Positions 33,834 through 42,438 of a DNA stretch of 42,878 nt are shown here, in pieces. A model generated the notes under the pieces. It did no database searches and was not told the origin of the DNA. It was given only the letters and a program-made list of their open reading frames with translations. Source of the stretch: Bradyrhizobium sp. (GTDB taxonomy: Bacteria > Pseudomonadota > Alphaproteobacteria > Rhizobiales > Xanthobacteraceae); the NCBI GenBank assembly GCA_028290305.1, contig JAQGKC010000174.1, positions 1-42,878 on the forward strand, in the 5' to 3' direction. Position 1 is the first letter of the stretch; every line of letters starts with the position of its first letter. Made by a program: the position numbers and the translations under genes.

Positions 33834-34838
33834 TCAGCGTTTCAGCGCACGGGCGGCATTCAGGTATTTATCGGTGAAGGCGGCGTCGACATTGATCGTC
33901 TGCTTCATGGCGCCCTGCTCGACCAGGATCTTCTCCGTGCTCGTCCAGCCTGCCTTTGTCATCCAACCAATCCCGTTGGCCTTGGTGTCGGCGCTGAAGA
34001 AGGTGGCTTTAATGTCGGCTTCGATCTGCTTCACCAGCACGTCCTTCTTCGACGCATATTCCGGATTGGCCTCGACGACGATATCAGCGGCCTCTTCCGG
34101 GCTCTCGATGACATCGGCGAAGGCCTGGAGGTAGGCGTTGACGAAGCGCTGCACCACGTCACTCTTCTCGGCAATCATCTTCTCCGAGGTGAACAGACCC
34201 GATCCGTAGACCGTGTAGCCGAAATTAGAGCCCTGCATGATCGACAACGAGCCAGCCCCCCCGGCCTTGGCCTCGAGTTCCGGCACTTCGGCATCGACAT
34301 AGCCAGGAACGGCATCGATGCGTCCCAGCAGCAGATAATTCTCGTAGGGCGGATTGACCGTGCTCTGCTTGATGTCAGCCATGGTCATCTGGTTGACCGT
34401 CAAAAACGCCTTCAGGAAGACATAAGTCGAGCCGGACGGTTGCACGCCGATGTTCAGACCCTTGAGGTCCTCAGGCTTGGTGAGCTTATGCTTGCTCGAG
34501 ATTGCTAGGATACCGAGCGGACTGTGCTGGTTCACCGCGGCAAGCGCGACCACTGGCACGTCTTGCGAGCGCGCAACGGCTAGCGTGGGCAGATCGCCGA
34601 AGCCGAATTCCGCATTGCCATTGCCGACGAGACGCATGGCACTGGGCGAACCGGTGCCGCGCTGGATCGCGGTGATATCGATGCCCTGCTTTTCGAAGTA
34701 ACCTTTCTTCCTAGCGACGAAGAACATAGCGTGGTTGCCGCGCACGACATAGTCGAGTTGCACGGAAACCTTGTCCGCGGCGAACGCCGCCGAACCGAAC
34801 GAAATCGCGACCGCAGCCGCGAATGAGGCGAATTTCAT
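33834..34838 (-). CDS. ABC importer substrate-binding protein (SsuA/ThiY/NMT1-like)
   Basis: The 334-residue periplasmic binding protein has a signal peptide (MKFASFAAAVAISFGSAAFA, cleaved before ADKVS). The type II fold is typical of the nitrate/sulfonate/thiamine-precursor family: VSVQLDYVVRGNHAMFFVAR, KGYFEKQGIDI and GNGNAEFGFGDLPTLAVAR. The frame is open upstream to 34958, but the ATG at 34838 starts the signal peptide. Ligands in this family include taurine, riboflavin, hydroxymethylpyrimidine and phthalate. It is the third importer gene, after ATPase and permease, 28 bp past the permease stop. Confidence 0.88.
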   Translation of the reverse strand: MKFASFAAAVAISFGSAAFAADKVSVQLDYVVRGNHAMFFVARKKGYFEKQGIDITAIQRGTGSPSAMRLVGNGNAEFGFGDLPTLAVARSQDVPVVALAAVNQHSPLGILAISSKHKLTKPEDLKGLNIGVQPSGSTYVFLKAFLTVNQMTMADIKQSTVNPPYENYLLLGRIDAVPGYVDAEVPELEAKAGGAGSLSIMQGSNFGYTVYGSGLFTSEKMIAEKSDVVQRFVNAYLQAFADVIESPEEAADIVVEANPEYASKKDVLVKQIEADIKATFFSADTKANGIGWMTKAGWTSTEKILVEQGAMKQTINVDAAFTDKYLNAARALKR

Positions 34839-34866
34839 CTGGGGATATCTGCTGCTTTGGATGGCA

Positions 34867-35694
34867 TTAACCGGCTGAGTGGATCGGATCGAATTTCGGC
34901 GCCCAAGGCACCAGAATCCGTTCAGCGAATTCGACGATGTAATAGAAGGCAAGTCCAAGGACCGAAATGGCGATCAGGGCGGCGAAGATCAAAGGTGTAT
35001 CGAGTTGTGTCGAGGCGAACTGGATTACGTAGCCAAGCCCTTGATTGGCGCCGGCGAACTCCCCGACAATGGCGCCGATGACGCTGAAGGTGATGGCCAC
35101 CTTGAGACCTGCCATCAAATGCGGCAACGAATGCGGAATGCGCACGCGCAGCATAATCTTGCTCTTGCTCGCGCCGACCGAGCGCATCAGCGCCACAAAG
35201 GACGGCTCGACGGACTGCAGCCCTGCCAGCATGTCGATGGCGACGGGGAAGAAGGCGATGACGACAATGAGCAGGATCTTGGGGGCGAGGCCGTAGCCGA
35301 ACCAAAGGATGAAGATCGGCGCAAGCGCGACTTTAGGGACGTTCTGGAACAGTACAATGATGGGATACAGCGCGCGACCGAAGCGCTCAAAGCGAACGAT
35401 CACGAGCGCAACCAGGACACCGACAACCGCAGAGAGCACGAAACCGAACAGTACTTCGAGCGCGGTGGCTTGCGATGCCACAACGAGCACGCCACGGTTA
35501 GCGGCGAGCGAGGCGATTATGGCGGTGGGCGCCGGCAATACGAAGGTCCGCACGTGAAACAGGCGGATGACCGCTTCCCATACCACGATGACTGCCGCCG
35601 ACAGCGCCAGCGTCGGCATAATGCTGCTCGCACCACGGCAAAGGCCGCTAAGGAGAGCACGGGCGGTGGAGCTGTCGGGATTCGCGTCGCTCAT
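34867..35694 (-). CDS. ABC importer permease (SsuC/TauC-like)
   Basis: The 275-residue inner-membrane permease has six hydrophobic helices and the EAA-loop region ([18 protein letters not shown]) that contacts the ATPase. The ATG at 35694 overlaps the ATPase stop (ATGA) and gives the normal size; a longer frame upstream to 35940 lies inside the ATPase gene and is not protein-like. It belongs to the BPD_transp_1 family of nitrate/sulfonate/pyrimidine-type importers and partners the neighbouring ATPase and binding protein. Confidence 0.9.
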   Translation of the reverse strand: MSDANPDSSTARALLSGLCRGASSIMPTLALSAAVIVVWEAVIRLFHVRTFVLPAPTAIIASLAANRGVLVVASQATALEVLFGFVLSAVVGVLVALVIVRFERFGRALYPIIVLFQNVPKVALAPIFILWFGYGLAPKILLIVVIAFFPVAIDMLAGLQSVEPSFVALMRSVGASKSKIMLRVRIPHSLPHLMAGLKVAITFSVIGAIVGEFAGANQGLGYVIQFASTQLDTPLIFAALIAISVLGLAFYYIVEFAERILVPWAPKFDPIHSAG

Positions 35695-36536
35695 TTGCGG
35701 CCCTTTCTGTGGCTCTCGATCAGCAGGCTGCGCAGCCGATTCTCGGCCGCGGTAAATGCGGGATCCGAGTAGCTTTCTTTGTTGCGCGGATGCGGCACCG
35801 TGATCGGCAGCGTTTCGATAATGTGCGCCGGGCCGGTACCCATGACGTGCACTTCGCGGGACAGAAATACCGCCTCGTCGATCGAGTGGGTAACGAGCAC
35901 CACGGTCTTTTGCGTGCGCTCCCAGATGTCGAGCAGGCACTCGCTCATTTCCTCGCGCGTGATGGCGTCGAGCGCGCCGAACGGCTCGTCCATCAGCAGT
36001 ACTTCCGGATCCAACGCGAGTGCGCGCGCGATCGCGACGCGTTGGCGCATGCCGCCGGAAAGCTGCGAGGGCATTTTCTTCTCAGCGCCATTCAGACCGA
36101 CCGTCCGCAGCATCGAGGCGGCCCGGTCCATAGCCTCACCGCGCTGGAGGGCCTCCTCAGCTGTCATCAGCAGAAAGGCGGCGTTCTCAATGGCATTCTT
36201 CCAAGGCAACAAGGTCGCGTCCTGGAATACCAGCCCGATCAGCCGTGCCTTCGCGGCTTCTTGGGGTGCGATCCCGGCGACGCTAATCGTGCCTTCCGAA
36301 GGCGCAATGAGCCCGGCGATCACCTTCAATAAGGTGCTTTTTCCGCATCCCGAGGGACCAATCAGCGAGACGAGGCTGCTTTTCCGCACCACTAGATCGA
36401 TGTCGTTCAGAACGCGCTGCCGCTGGCCCTCGACCGTGAAAAAATCTACGGCCACCCCATGCACAGAAATATGCGCCGCGCCCTCGGGCTTTTTCATTGC
36501 GACAGTTTTCGTGGCTGCGGCGTCCGTGATCTTCAC
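35691..36536 (-). CDS. ABC importer ATPase (SsuB/TauB-like)
   Basis: The 281-residue ATPase has Walker A GPSGCGKS (residues 60-67), signature LSGGMRQR (159-166), Walker B VLLMDEP (179-185), D-loop GALD and H-loop LVTHSIDEA. It starts with a GTG that overlaps the RidA stop (GTGA, 36536-36533) and ends overlapping the permease start, so RidA, ATPase and permease are translationally coupled. That coupling ties this importer to the catabolic genes upstream. Confidence 0.9.
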   Translation of the reverse strand: MKITDAAATKTVAMKKPEGAAHISVHGVAVDFFTVEGQRQRVLNDIDLVVRKSSLVSLIGPSGCGKSTLLKVIAGLIAPSEGTISVAGIAPQEAAKARLIGLVFQDATLLPWKNAIENAAFLLMTAEEALQRGEAMDRAASMLRTVGLNGAEKKMPSQLSGGMRQRVAIARALALDPEVLLMDEPFGALDAITREEMSECLLDIWERTQKTVVLVTHSIDEAVFLSREVHVMGTGPAHIIETLPITVPHPRNKESYSDPAFTAAENRLRSLLIESHRKGRK

Positions 36537-36928
36537 CTTGATTTTGGCTTGTACGCTATCGCGTCCATTTCGATTTTTGTATTGATCACGGCGCGCGCCT
36601 CGATGGTGGTTCGCGCCAATACCGCGTCCTTGAAATGCTCGGAAAATATTCTGTTGTAGCGGCCAAAGTCGCGGGCATCATCGAGATAGGACGTTACCCG
36701 CACCACGTCGGCGAGCGTCGCACCCTCTTCCGCCAGGATGCGCTTGATGGATTCGATGGTGCCGGCGGTCTCTTCTTCGATGGTACCTGACAGCATGTTG
36801 CCGTTGGCATCCTTGGCGACCTGGCCAGACACGAAAATGAAATCGCCCGCCCGCACCGCCGGGTGGAACGGCAAGTTTGGATTCTTCTTGCCGATCGCGT
36901 AGACGTCCTTGCGCTCGTTATCGCTCAT
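36533..36928 (-). CDS. RidA-family enamine/imine deaminase
   Basis: The 131-residue RidA/YjgF/RutC-type protein shows [20 protein letters not shown], the family start, and an Arg-containing segment ([14 protein letters not shown]) equivalent to the active-site Arg region. RidA proteins hydrolyse reactive enamine/imine intermediates, and RutC-like members work in pyrimidine breakdown. It reads between the LVIVD-repeat gene (17 bp upstream) and the SsuB-like ATPase (overlapping). Its presence suggests a nitrogen-containing intermediate in this pathway. Confidence 0.88.
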   Translation of the reverse strand: MSDNERKDVYAIGKKNPNLPFHPAVRAGDFIFVSGQVAKDANGNMLSGTIEEETAGTIESIKRILAEEGATLADVVRVTSYLDDARDFGRYNRIFSEHFKDAVLARTTIEARAVINTKIEMDAIAYKPKSR

Positions 36929-36945
36929 CGTCCTGCTCTCTCTGC

Positions 36946-38076
36946 TTATCCAATGGCCGTCGCTTCGATCACGTCGACGCCATTGACGCGATCGACGAGA
37001 TAGATGAGCCCGCGGCTGTCGATGGTCACATCGTTCGACGACGCCCTATCGGCGCCCGGCGCTGCCGCTGGCACGTAGTGGCCTACTTCTTTCGGTGCGA
37101 ACGGATCGGCGTAATCGACGAGTCGCAATCCCTGCGCAAACCAGGCGAACGGAATGATGGTTCCGGCGAAGCGCTCCGACGGCTGATGACACCCGGTCAT
37201 TGGCGGCTGCGGGCTGCCATCTTTGTCGAGGTCCGGCACTTGGAAAGTTGAGATCGGCACCGGTACCTGCTCTTGCGTGATATCGTACGTCCAGGCGAAG
37301 GCCGGCGCCGCAGGCCACAGTTTGGCGACGTCCTCGTCCGCTACGATCATGACCTTCCGGCCCTTGAGCGGCTCGGGCATTATCAGGCAGGTATGGGTCG
37401 GATGCGGAAAAACCGGACTAGTATTCAAGTGCGAGATCAGCTTCGGCTTCGTGATGTCTGCGATATCGAGAATGTAGAAGCCGTGGTGCCAATAGCTTAC
37501 ATAGAGCCGGTCGCCGTTGCGCAAGGGATGATGGCAGCGCGGCGAAGTCCAATTGGTCCACGGATATTCCTCGCCGCCGGCTTCCCACTGACCGGGGATC
37601 CACCAACGACCAACTTCGACGGGCTTTGCCGGATCGACGAGGTCGAGAATCATGACAATGTTACCGATATAGCCTTCCGCGGTCGGCGAGATGTAAGCAT
37701 AGCGGCCGTCGAAATCGAACCTGTGAACGCCGCCACCGACGGTTCGCCATTCGGTGATTAGTTTCGGGGTTGCAGGATTAGAGACGTCGTAGATATCGAT
37801 GCCGCCGCCGACATCGGACCGGCCCGATTTCCCGAATTTCTCCTGATTGACGATCATGATATCGCCGGACACTCGCACTTTGTGCGAATGCCAGCCTTCG
37901 CGCACGTCGATCCTGGCGATGGTCTTTGGGTGGTGCGGATCGGCGACATCGATGATAGTCGTGCCGCTGGTCGGCCGCATATGGCCGACATAGAGCGTCG
38001 TTCCCTCGACCCAGACCTGCCCGCCGCCCGGACAATCGATGTGGGACACTAGTCTGGTATTGGACTGACTTGGCAC
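36946..38076 (-). CDS. LVIVD-repeat beta-propeller protein
   Basis: The 376-residue protein has no signal peptide and contains repeated LVIVD-type blades of the form xxIIDVADPHHPK, GIDIYDVSNPATPK, VMILDLVDPAKP, FYILDIADITKP and LRLVDYADPFAPK. These predict a seven- or eight-bladed propeller. Many His residues are present (GWHSHKVRV, CHHPLRNG, HPTHTC), which could form a metal or substrate site. Function is unknown for the family; such proteins often sit in aromatic-compound catabolic operons. It is second in the unit that begins with the dioxygenase gene. Confidence 0.82.
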   Translation of the reverse strand: MPSQSNTRLVSHIDCPGGGQVWVEGTTLYVGHMRPTSGTTIIDVADPHHPKTIARIDVREGWHSHKVRVSGDIMIVNQEKFGKSGRSDVGGGIDIYDVSNPATPKLITEWRTVGGGVHRFDFDGRYAYISPTAEGYIGNIVMILDLVDPAKPVEVGRWWIPGQWEAGGEEYPWTNWTSPRCHHPLRNGDRLYVSYWHHGFYILDIADITKPKLISHLNTSPVFPHPTHTCLIMPEPLKGRKVMIVADEDVAKLWPAAPAFAWTYDITQEQVPVPISTFQVPDLDKDGSPQPPMTGCHQPSERFAGTIIPFAWFAQGLRLVDYADPFAPKEVGHYVPAAAPGADRASSNDVTIDSRGLIYLVDRVNGVDVIEATAIG

Positions 38077-38361
38077 AGCTCTTCTCTCAATAAATCCGCG
38101 TGACGTTACAGTTCGACGCTGCCGGCGTTACCAGACGTTGATATTGTTACGGCCTGCGATGCAGTAATTGGTGTTCTTGTTCTCCCCTTCGAGCACGACG
38201 CTGTCAGCCGCGCGAAGCGCATGAGAAAGCAACGGCTGACGTATGCTGTCGGGGGCAGAAAAGCGAAGCTACCAAACGTACCCACGGCTCATAAGAAGCA
38301 ATAAATGCGACCTAGAAGCCATAAATGCGATGCGTTTCTGTATGTGCTCGAAACACACCAC

Positions 38362-39516
38362 TCATGCCAACCGCACGATTTCATCGTTCTTCATGCGACC
38401 CCATTTCTTGTAGAGATCGAGCTTCTTCAGCGTCGGCTCGTCACTCGCCGTGAACAGGAACACCGGCTCACGATCCGATCCATTGACATGCTCGAACCAT
38501 TGGCCGCCCGGAATAGCAAGCGTGTCAAACCGCGTCCAATCGAAGCGTTGATCCCCGACGATGGAATGTCCCGATCCCTCAAACGGCGCCACTAGAAGGC
38601 TAGCGGTCTGGCGTTGCGGTAGCGTCCGCTCGCCAGGCCTGAGCATTTGCACAAAAAAAGTAATGGTCTTGAACACCGGCCCCCCGGTCGTCGGGTCGAT
38701 ATATTCCACGGTAAGCGCATCGTAGGGATCGCCATCCCAGTCTTTGTGGCGCTCGAGCAGCTCGCGCATCATATCCCAGCGATAGACGAACATCGGCGAC
38801 GAGAAGCCGGCCCCGCGCTTTTCCTTACTGGTGAAACGCGGCATCAAACCGCCGTAGCCATAAATGCGCTGTGAATAGTCCGACGGGAACCGTTCGGATT
38901 GTTGCTTCTTTCGAACCATCGTCCCGTTTTCTTCTTCGGCGTAGTTATGGTCGAAATGGATTGCGTTAAGTGTCTCGACCAGAGGCAGGTCAAGCACTGA
39001 CAGATTAAGCGACCGTTCGCCACCGACGGTGCCGTGATTGTGCCAAGTATCATTCGGAGTCAGCACCATATCACCGGGCTCGAACACGATGTTCTCGCCG
39101 TCGACGCCTGTGAAATTACCAGCGCCTTTCAAGCCGAAGCGCACCGCACTGGGTGAGTGTTTGTGCGGCGGCATAATCTCGTTGGCGTCGTTGAGCCGGT
39201 AGGCGGTATACATTGTGCTGACGGTGGCACGCTTGGGTGCGAGACCCGGATTGACCAGAACGAGCGAGCGGCGCTCGGAGTCTTCCATTTTCACCAATTC
39301 AACCGCCCGATCCAGAATCGGCTCGATGTCCTCTTTGCAGCGCCAAAGAAACGGTACCGCGCGGGGGGTCGCCATCAATTGCTTGATTTCGTCGTTACTG
39401 ACATCGGACGAGGTCGCCCAAAACGGAAACATCTTTTTGGCTGCGACGTCGTCATAGAGACCCTTCAGTGCCGCATCGCGATTCGCAAATCGGGGCGCCG
39501 TACGCGTAGTGCTCAT
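38362..39516 (-). CDS. Gentisate 1,2-dioxygenase-like bicupin ring-cleavage enzyme
   Basis: The 384-residue protein has two cupin domains, as in gentisate, salicylate, 1-hydroxy-2-naphthoate and 5-nitrosalicylate dioxygenases. The N-terminal cupin holds the Fe(II) ligands H118 and H120 (PPHKHSPSAVRFG) and H159 or H161 (TWHNHG). The C-terminal cupin lacks such a cluster (PQRQTASL). Ring-cleaving activity between a hydroxyl- and a carboxyl-bearing carbon is the family chemistry. ATG 39516 follows GGGAGAG; an in-frame ATG at 39618 lies inside the promoter/operator. It heads the unit continuing to the LVIVD, RidA and importer genes, with 285 bp before the next gene. Confidence 0.86.
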   Translation of the reverse strand: MSTTRTAPRFANRDAALKGLYDDVAAKKMFPFWATSSDVSNDEIKQLMATPRAVPFLWRCKEDIEPILDRAVELVKMEDSERRSLVLVNPGLAPKRATVSTMYTAYRLNDANEIMPPHKHSPSAVRFGLKGAGNFTGVDGENIVFEPGDMVLTPNDTWHNHGTVGGERSLNLSVLDLPLVETLNAIHFDHNYAEEENGTMVRKKQQSERFPSDYSQRIYGYGGLMPRFTSKEKRGAGFSSPMFVYRWDMMRELLERHKDWDGDPYDALTVEYIDPTTGGPVFKTITFFVQMLRPGERTLPQRQTASLLVAPFEGSGHSIVGDQRFDWTRFDTLAIPGGQWFEHVNGSDREPVFLFTASDEPTLKKLDLYKKWGRMKNDEIVRLA

Positions 39517-39576
39517 CTCGTCTCTCCCTTCACGGTCACCACGCTTTCGCAACGTTGCGGATCTTGCGTGAATGCG

Positions 39577-39630
39577 CTCGCGGTCAATCAACCTAAGCCC
39601 AACCAAATTGTCAACCATTACATTTTGGTG
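39577..39630 (-). promoter_or_regulatory. Promoter and operator of the dioxygenase operon
   Basis: On the minus strand TTGACA is followed after 17 bp by TTGATT, a plausible promoter pair upstream of ATG 39516. An operator-like AACCA-N8-TGGTG (39613-39630 on the plus strand) overlaps the -35 box, flanked by further CCAACC and GGTTGG half-sites. The half-sites match those of promoter cassettes A-C. Confidence 0.55.
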
Positions 39631-39959
39631 GAATTGGTTGGTTGCTGCGGCTTACGGTCTAACGCTGGCGTATTCGAAGTTTTCGCCGGGCCATAATCTT
39701 CGGGCATTACAACGCGTGGCGCGTGGAGCCATTGAGTAAGCTCCACTATTTCGTTCCAGCGCATTCGACAAGCATGTCGTCGCACGTGGAAGCGGCCGCG
39801 GCTGTCCCGGCGTAACAGCGCGACCAACATTTGACGCTATATCTGGCCGAATCGGGCAAAATACTGACCTTAGACGAAGCGGAACCGGCTTCGACCACTA
39901 GGTAATAGTGTGTTTCTTAGGATAAACCCTTGGCAAGAGAGGGATTGGACCACCAAATT

Positions 39960-39988
39960 CAACCAATCCAACCATTTTTCATTGGTTG
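39960..39988. promoter_or_regulatory. Operator-like palindrome upstream of the second GntR gene
   Basis: CAACCAAT (39960-39967) and ATTGGTTG (39981-39988) are perfect 8-bp arms. Nested inside is AACCA-N8-TGGTT (39970-39987), the same half-site as in the promoter cassettes. It is 130 bp before the GntR start, so autoregulation is likely. Confidence 0.55.
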
Positions 39989-40117
39989 TGCTAAAAAATT
40001 GTGCTATTCGAGGAGGAACAGGATCTCTCTGATACGGCATAAATCTACAATCGGCCGGAGCGTCTCGTCACAGGTTCGGCTGTCTTGCCTCATTTTTATC
40101 CCCTGCAGGACAAAACC

Positions 40118-40786
40118 ATGCAAAACCTAGTTGACGCCAACAACCCAACTGAATTCGCATCGCTCATCGACGCGATCAGGGGCTTGGCAACCGAGAGTGG
40201 CCTGTCGTCGGAACGCGCACTGGCGAATAGGTTGAACGTCAAACGTCACCAGTTGCGCCGCGCTCTGCATGCCCTTCGGGAAAGTGGCGAAATCGGCCCC
40301 GCCGAACCCAAGCGTAGGGGGGGCGAGATTCGCAACCGAGAGGGCCTGATCCGAGATACCAATCCCCTCGAAGTCATCGAGATGCGGATCGCGATTGAAC
40401 CATGTCTCGCGCGCTTCGCGGCATTGCGCGCGTCACCGTTGGAAATAGCGCGTATCGAGCGCGCAGCGACGACTCTTAAAGGCAGCGATTCCGCAGCCGC
40501 CGATTTAAAATTTCACAAGGCGGTCGCAGCAGGGTCAGGAAATAAACTGGCTGAATCGTTCTATACGATGTTGCGCCAGGTCGCGAGCGACACGCGAATT
40601 CGTATTTGCAACAGTCGGCCGGTATGCCCTAAACGGATCCAACAGCGCGATGCCGAGCATCGCGCTGTTGCCAACGCGATCTCATCGCGCGACGCCGACG
40701 CAGCCGAACAGGCGATGCGGTTGCATCTGGTGGCCGTCCAGAAGCGCGTGATTGAACATTTACACCCACTAACAGCCGCGGTTTAA
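40118..40786 (+). CDS. GntR-family regulator with FCD domain (second copy in island)
   Basis: The 222-residue regulator starts at ATG 40118 with an AGGAC box upstream; the in-frame ATG 40085 is less likely. The N-terminal winged helix (GLSSERALANRLNVKRHQLR, then RALHALRESGEI) joins an FCD helical domain with TNPLEVIEMRIAIEP, LKFHKAVAAGSGNKL and AEHRAVANAI. The segment TNPLEVIE-RLAIEP is nearly the same as in the other GntR protein (22047-22814), suggesting they share ancestry and perhaps effector. It diverges from the dioxygenase operon and probably controls it. Confidence 0.85.
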   Translation: MQNLVDANNPTEFASLIDAIRGLATESGLSSERALANRLNVKRHQLRRALHALRESGEIGPAEPKRRGGEIRNREGLIRDTNPLEVIEMRIAIEPCLARFAALRASPLEIARIERAATTLKGSDSAAADLKFHKAVAAGSGNKLAESFYTMLRQVASDTRIRICNSRPVCPKRIQQRDAEHRAVANAISSRDADAAEQAMRLHLVAVQKRVIEHLHPLTAAV

Positions 40787-41191
40787 AAAGACGAGTGGGC
40801 CACCATCCAGGCGGAGTAGTCCCCTCACGTGCGCCGGATAGCCGATGGCCTGCGCGAGCATCCGCCGAACAGCGGCGCGATCGTCGAACCCGCCATGATC
40901 GTTGCCGGGGTTTCTGCAAAGACAGGACGCCGAGGGCCAGCGATCCGCGCGCTTCAACTTACATGTCGCGGTGACACGTGCGCGGCCCGGGTCGCGATCA
41001 TGACGCCGCAAACCAGCCCCTGCCCGCTCTTGCCGTAGGACCTGCGAAGACTTTGATCTCGGACCTCGCTCAGATCGCCAATCGAATATGAAACGATTGC
41101 CGGCGACGTGACCTACGCTGTTGCGCACGACAGGCGCCAAACGAGGGGGAAAACCCGAAATCGTTCGCTCGAAGATCTCGTCAAAGGCAGC
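40787..41191. other. Gene-poor region between GntR gene and repeat R2
   Basis: Open frames exist on both strands but none has a recognisable family, start signal or conserved motif. I see no structured RNA or repeat. It is probably decayed coding DNA. Confidence 0.4.
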
Positions 41192-41692
41192 AGTACAGCA
41201 ATTGGTACTGCACAGCTTATCGCCATCCCCTTAAAGTGCTGATCGTACTTTGCTTTTCCGCTCAGTCGGTCCAATCCATCAAGGGCGCCACGGCAAAGCG
41301 TCTGGCTAACATCTTGTTTTCAATCATCTTTATAGTCCAAGTCGGTCCCATTGATTTTTGCGCCGCCAAATGATCCCTGCGATAGAACTAGCGCATTTTC
41401 CTTTCTTTTCAACTGGTTGAATGAATCTGGCAACTTTCATGTAATTCGCCTTTGTCAATTTTTTCCCGATCCAGTACTGCATTGCAGTACTCGCTGAACG
41501 CGTGCAGTACCGCGGTGTTAGACGCCACCTTCTACCTCGCCGCAGCGATCCCGTTAGCGTCGGGACAAGCGGCTAGAAAGCCGATCAAAGTCAGAAGGAA
41601 AGTAACGCTACGCTTTGCCGGTGCCTAGGCCCGCAATGCTGCGATCGTAGTTTCGGTCGCCATGTCGCACGGAAAGTTGCACGCGGCGGGAC
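41192..41692 (+). repeat. Long imperfect direct repeat R2 (right copy)
   Basis: Right-hand counterpart of the block at 15176-15688, same orientation. Exact shared runs include GGTCCAATCCATCAAGGGCG (from 41268), ATAGAACTAGCGCATTTTCC (from 41382) and TTTGCCGGTGCCTAGGCCCG (from 41613). Divergence is spread evenly, indicating an old duplication. It ends the catabolic island on the right. Confidence 0.85.
41473..41491. repeat. Perfect palindrome in R2
   Basis: AGTACTGCA and TGCAGTACT flank a single T, a perfect 9-bp inverted repeat. Its counterpart in R1 (15456-15478) is longer with one mismatch. Retention in both copies hints at a protein-binding site. Confidence 0.65.
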
Positions 41693-41946
41693 TTGCGATC
41701 GTACGGACGACAACGTCGTAGAGTCGGTTTCGTTCTGAAGAAAAACAGCACGATAATCCTAGTCCACAAAGATCCCACTCAATACCCCACTTGCACGATT
41801 GGTTACTGCCGATCCCGGAAGGGAAATGATCGAGCATGATCTTTTGCTTCTGCATAAATCGGAGCGATTGAGCCTACAAGTGCAACCTGGCGCCACCGTC
41901 TCGATATAGAGGGGCGCGGTGCTAACATGAAGATAACTCCTGATGA

Positions 41947-42260
41947 TTACCGTTCCGATTTCTTGGCCCTCTTTTTCCTCGCGACCTTTTTCGAACCCTT
42001 CACTTTCTTGACGGCCTTTTTCACCAGCTTTTTAACTTGGCTCTCTTTTTCGGAGCCTTGGCAGCCTTCGCAACGGTCTTAGCCGTTTTCCTCGACGGGC
42101 TAGGCCCGCTCTTAGCAACTGCCTTCTTTACTCCCTTGGCTACCGCTTTCACAGCCGTCGCGGCCAACGTTCCCGCAGCCTCAGCCGCTAAGTCAGTCAT
42201 GTGGTCGATGATTGGTTTCTTCTCTTGCTCGGTCTTCTCGGTGTCCACGGCGTCCTCCAT
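41947..42260 (-). pseudogene. Lysine/alanine-rich histone-like small protein, frameshifted
   Basis: ATG 42260 starts an acidic head (MEDAVDTEKTEQEKKP, IIDHMTDLAAEAAG), then Ala/Lys-rich repeats (AVAKGVKKAVAKSG, KTAKTVAKAAKAPKK), and stops at 42021. The basic tail clearly continues in the next frame (KKLVKKAVKKVKGSKKVARK, then KRAKKSER) to TAA 41947. The full span is one base short of a 104-residue gene, so a single base is missing near 42030. Such tails are typical of H1-like DNA-binding proteins in Bradyrhizobium relatives. Function of this one unknown. Confidence 0.7.
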
Positions 42261-42269
42261 TTGAGCCTC

Positions 42270-42423
42270 AGCCGGATAGTTGTGACTTCGGGTATGAGGG
42301 TGACTCGGCTTTCGCCGCTGTCGAAGATGAGGACGTTGCGGCGATAACGGTCAAGTATAGGACCGCCGTCAACCCCGCCGGCCCTCCGCCGATGATCAGA
42401 CAGCCCAGATCATGCGTTTGCAT
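42270..42423 (-). pseudogene. N-terminal scrap of a thioredoxin-reductase-like flavoprotein
   Basis: ATG 42423 begins MQTHDLGCLIIGGGPAGLTA, a textbook FAD-binding start with GGGPAG. After VLYL the frame slips by one base and the expected continuation (DRYRRNVLIFDSGESRVTLI) is in the adjacent frame. The match ends near 42285, where the histone-like gene's upstream region begins. Only about 45 residues remain of a roughly 300-residue enzyme. Confidence 0.7.
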
Positions 42424-42438
42424 CCTAGTCACGTGAAT

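Larger units (their letters stand above)
39517..40117. other. Divergent regulatory region between dioxygenase and GntR genes
   Basis: About 600 bp with no convincing gene. Each end carries sequences rich in AACC/GGTT half-sites, listed separately. The middle (39660-39900) contains a minus-strand open frame of 70 codons that I do not recognise and consider chance. Confidence 0.6.

Noticed and set aside
39618..39830. A 70-codon minus-strand frame containing EDYGPAKTSNTP, vaguely like the GST motif EDYGPQFDNT
   Set aside because: The surrounding residues do not match a GST domain, and the stretch runs into the dioxygenase promoter; likely coincidence.
41470..41520. A CRISPR-like array from the repeated GTACTGCA motifs
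   Set aside because: Motifs are short, unevenly spaced and lack regular spacers; no cas gene is present in the window.
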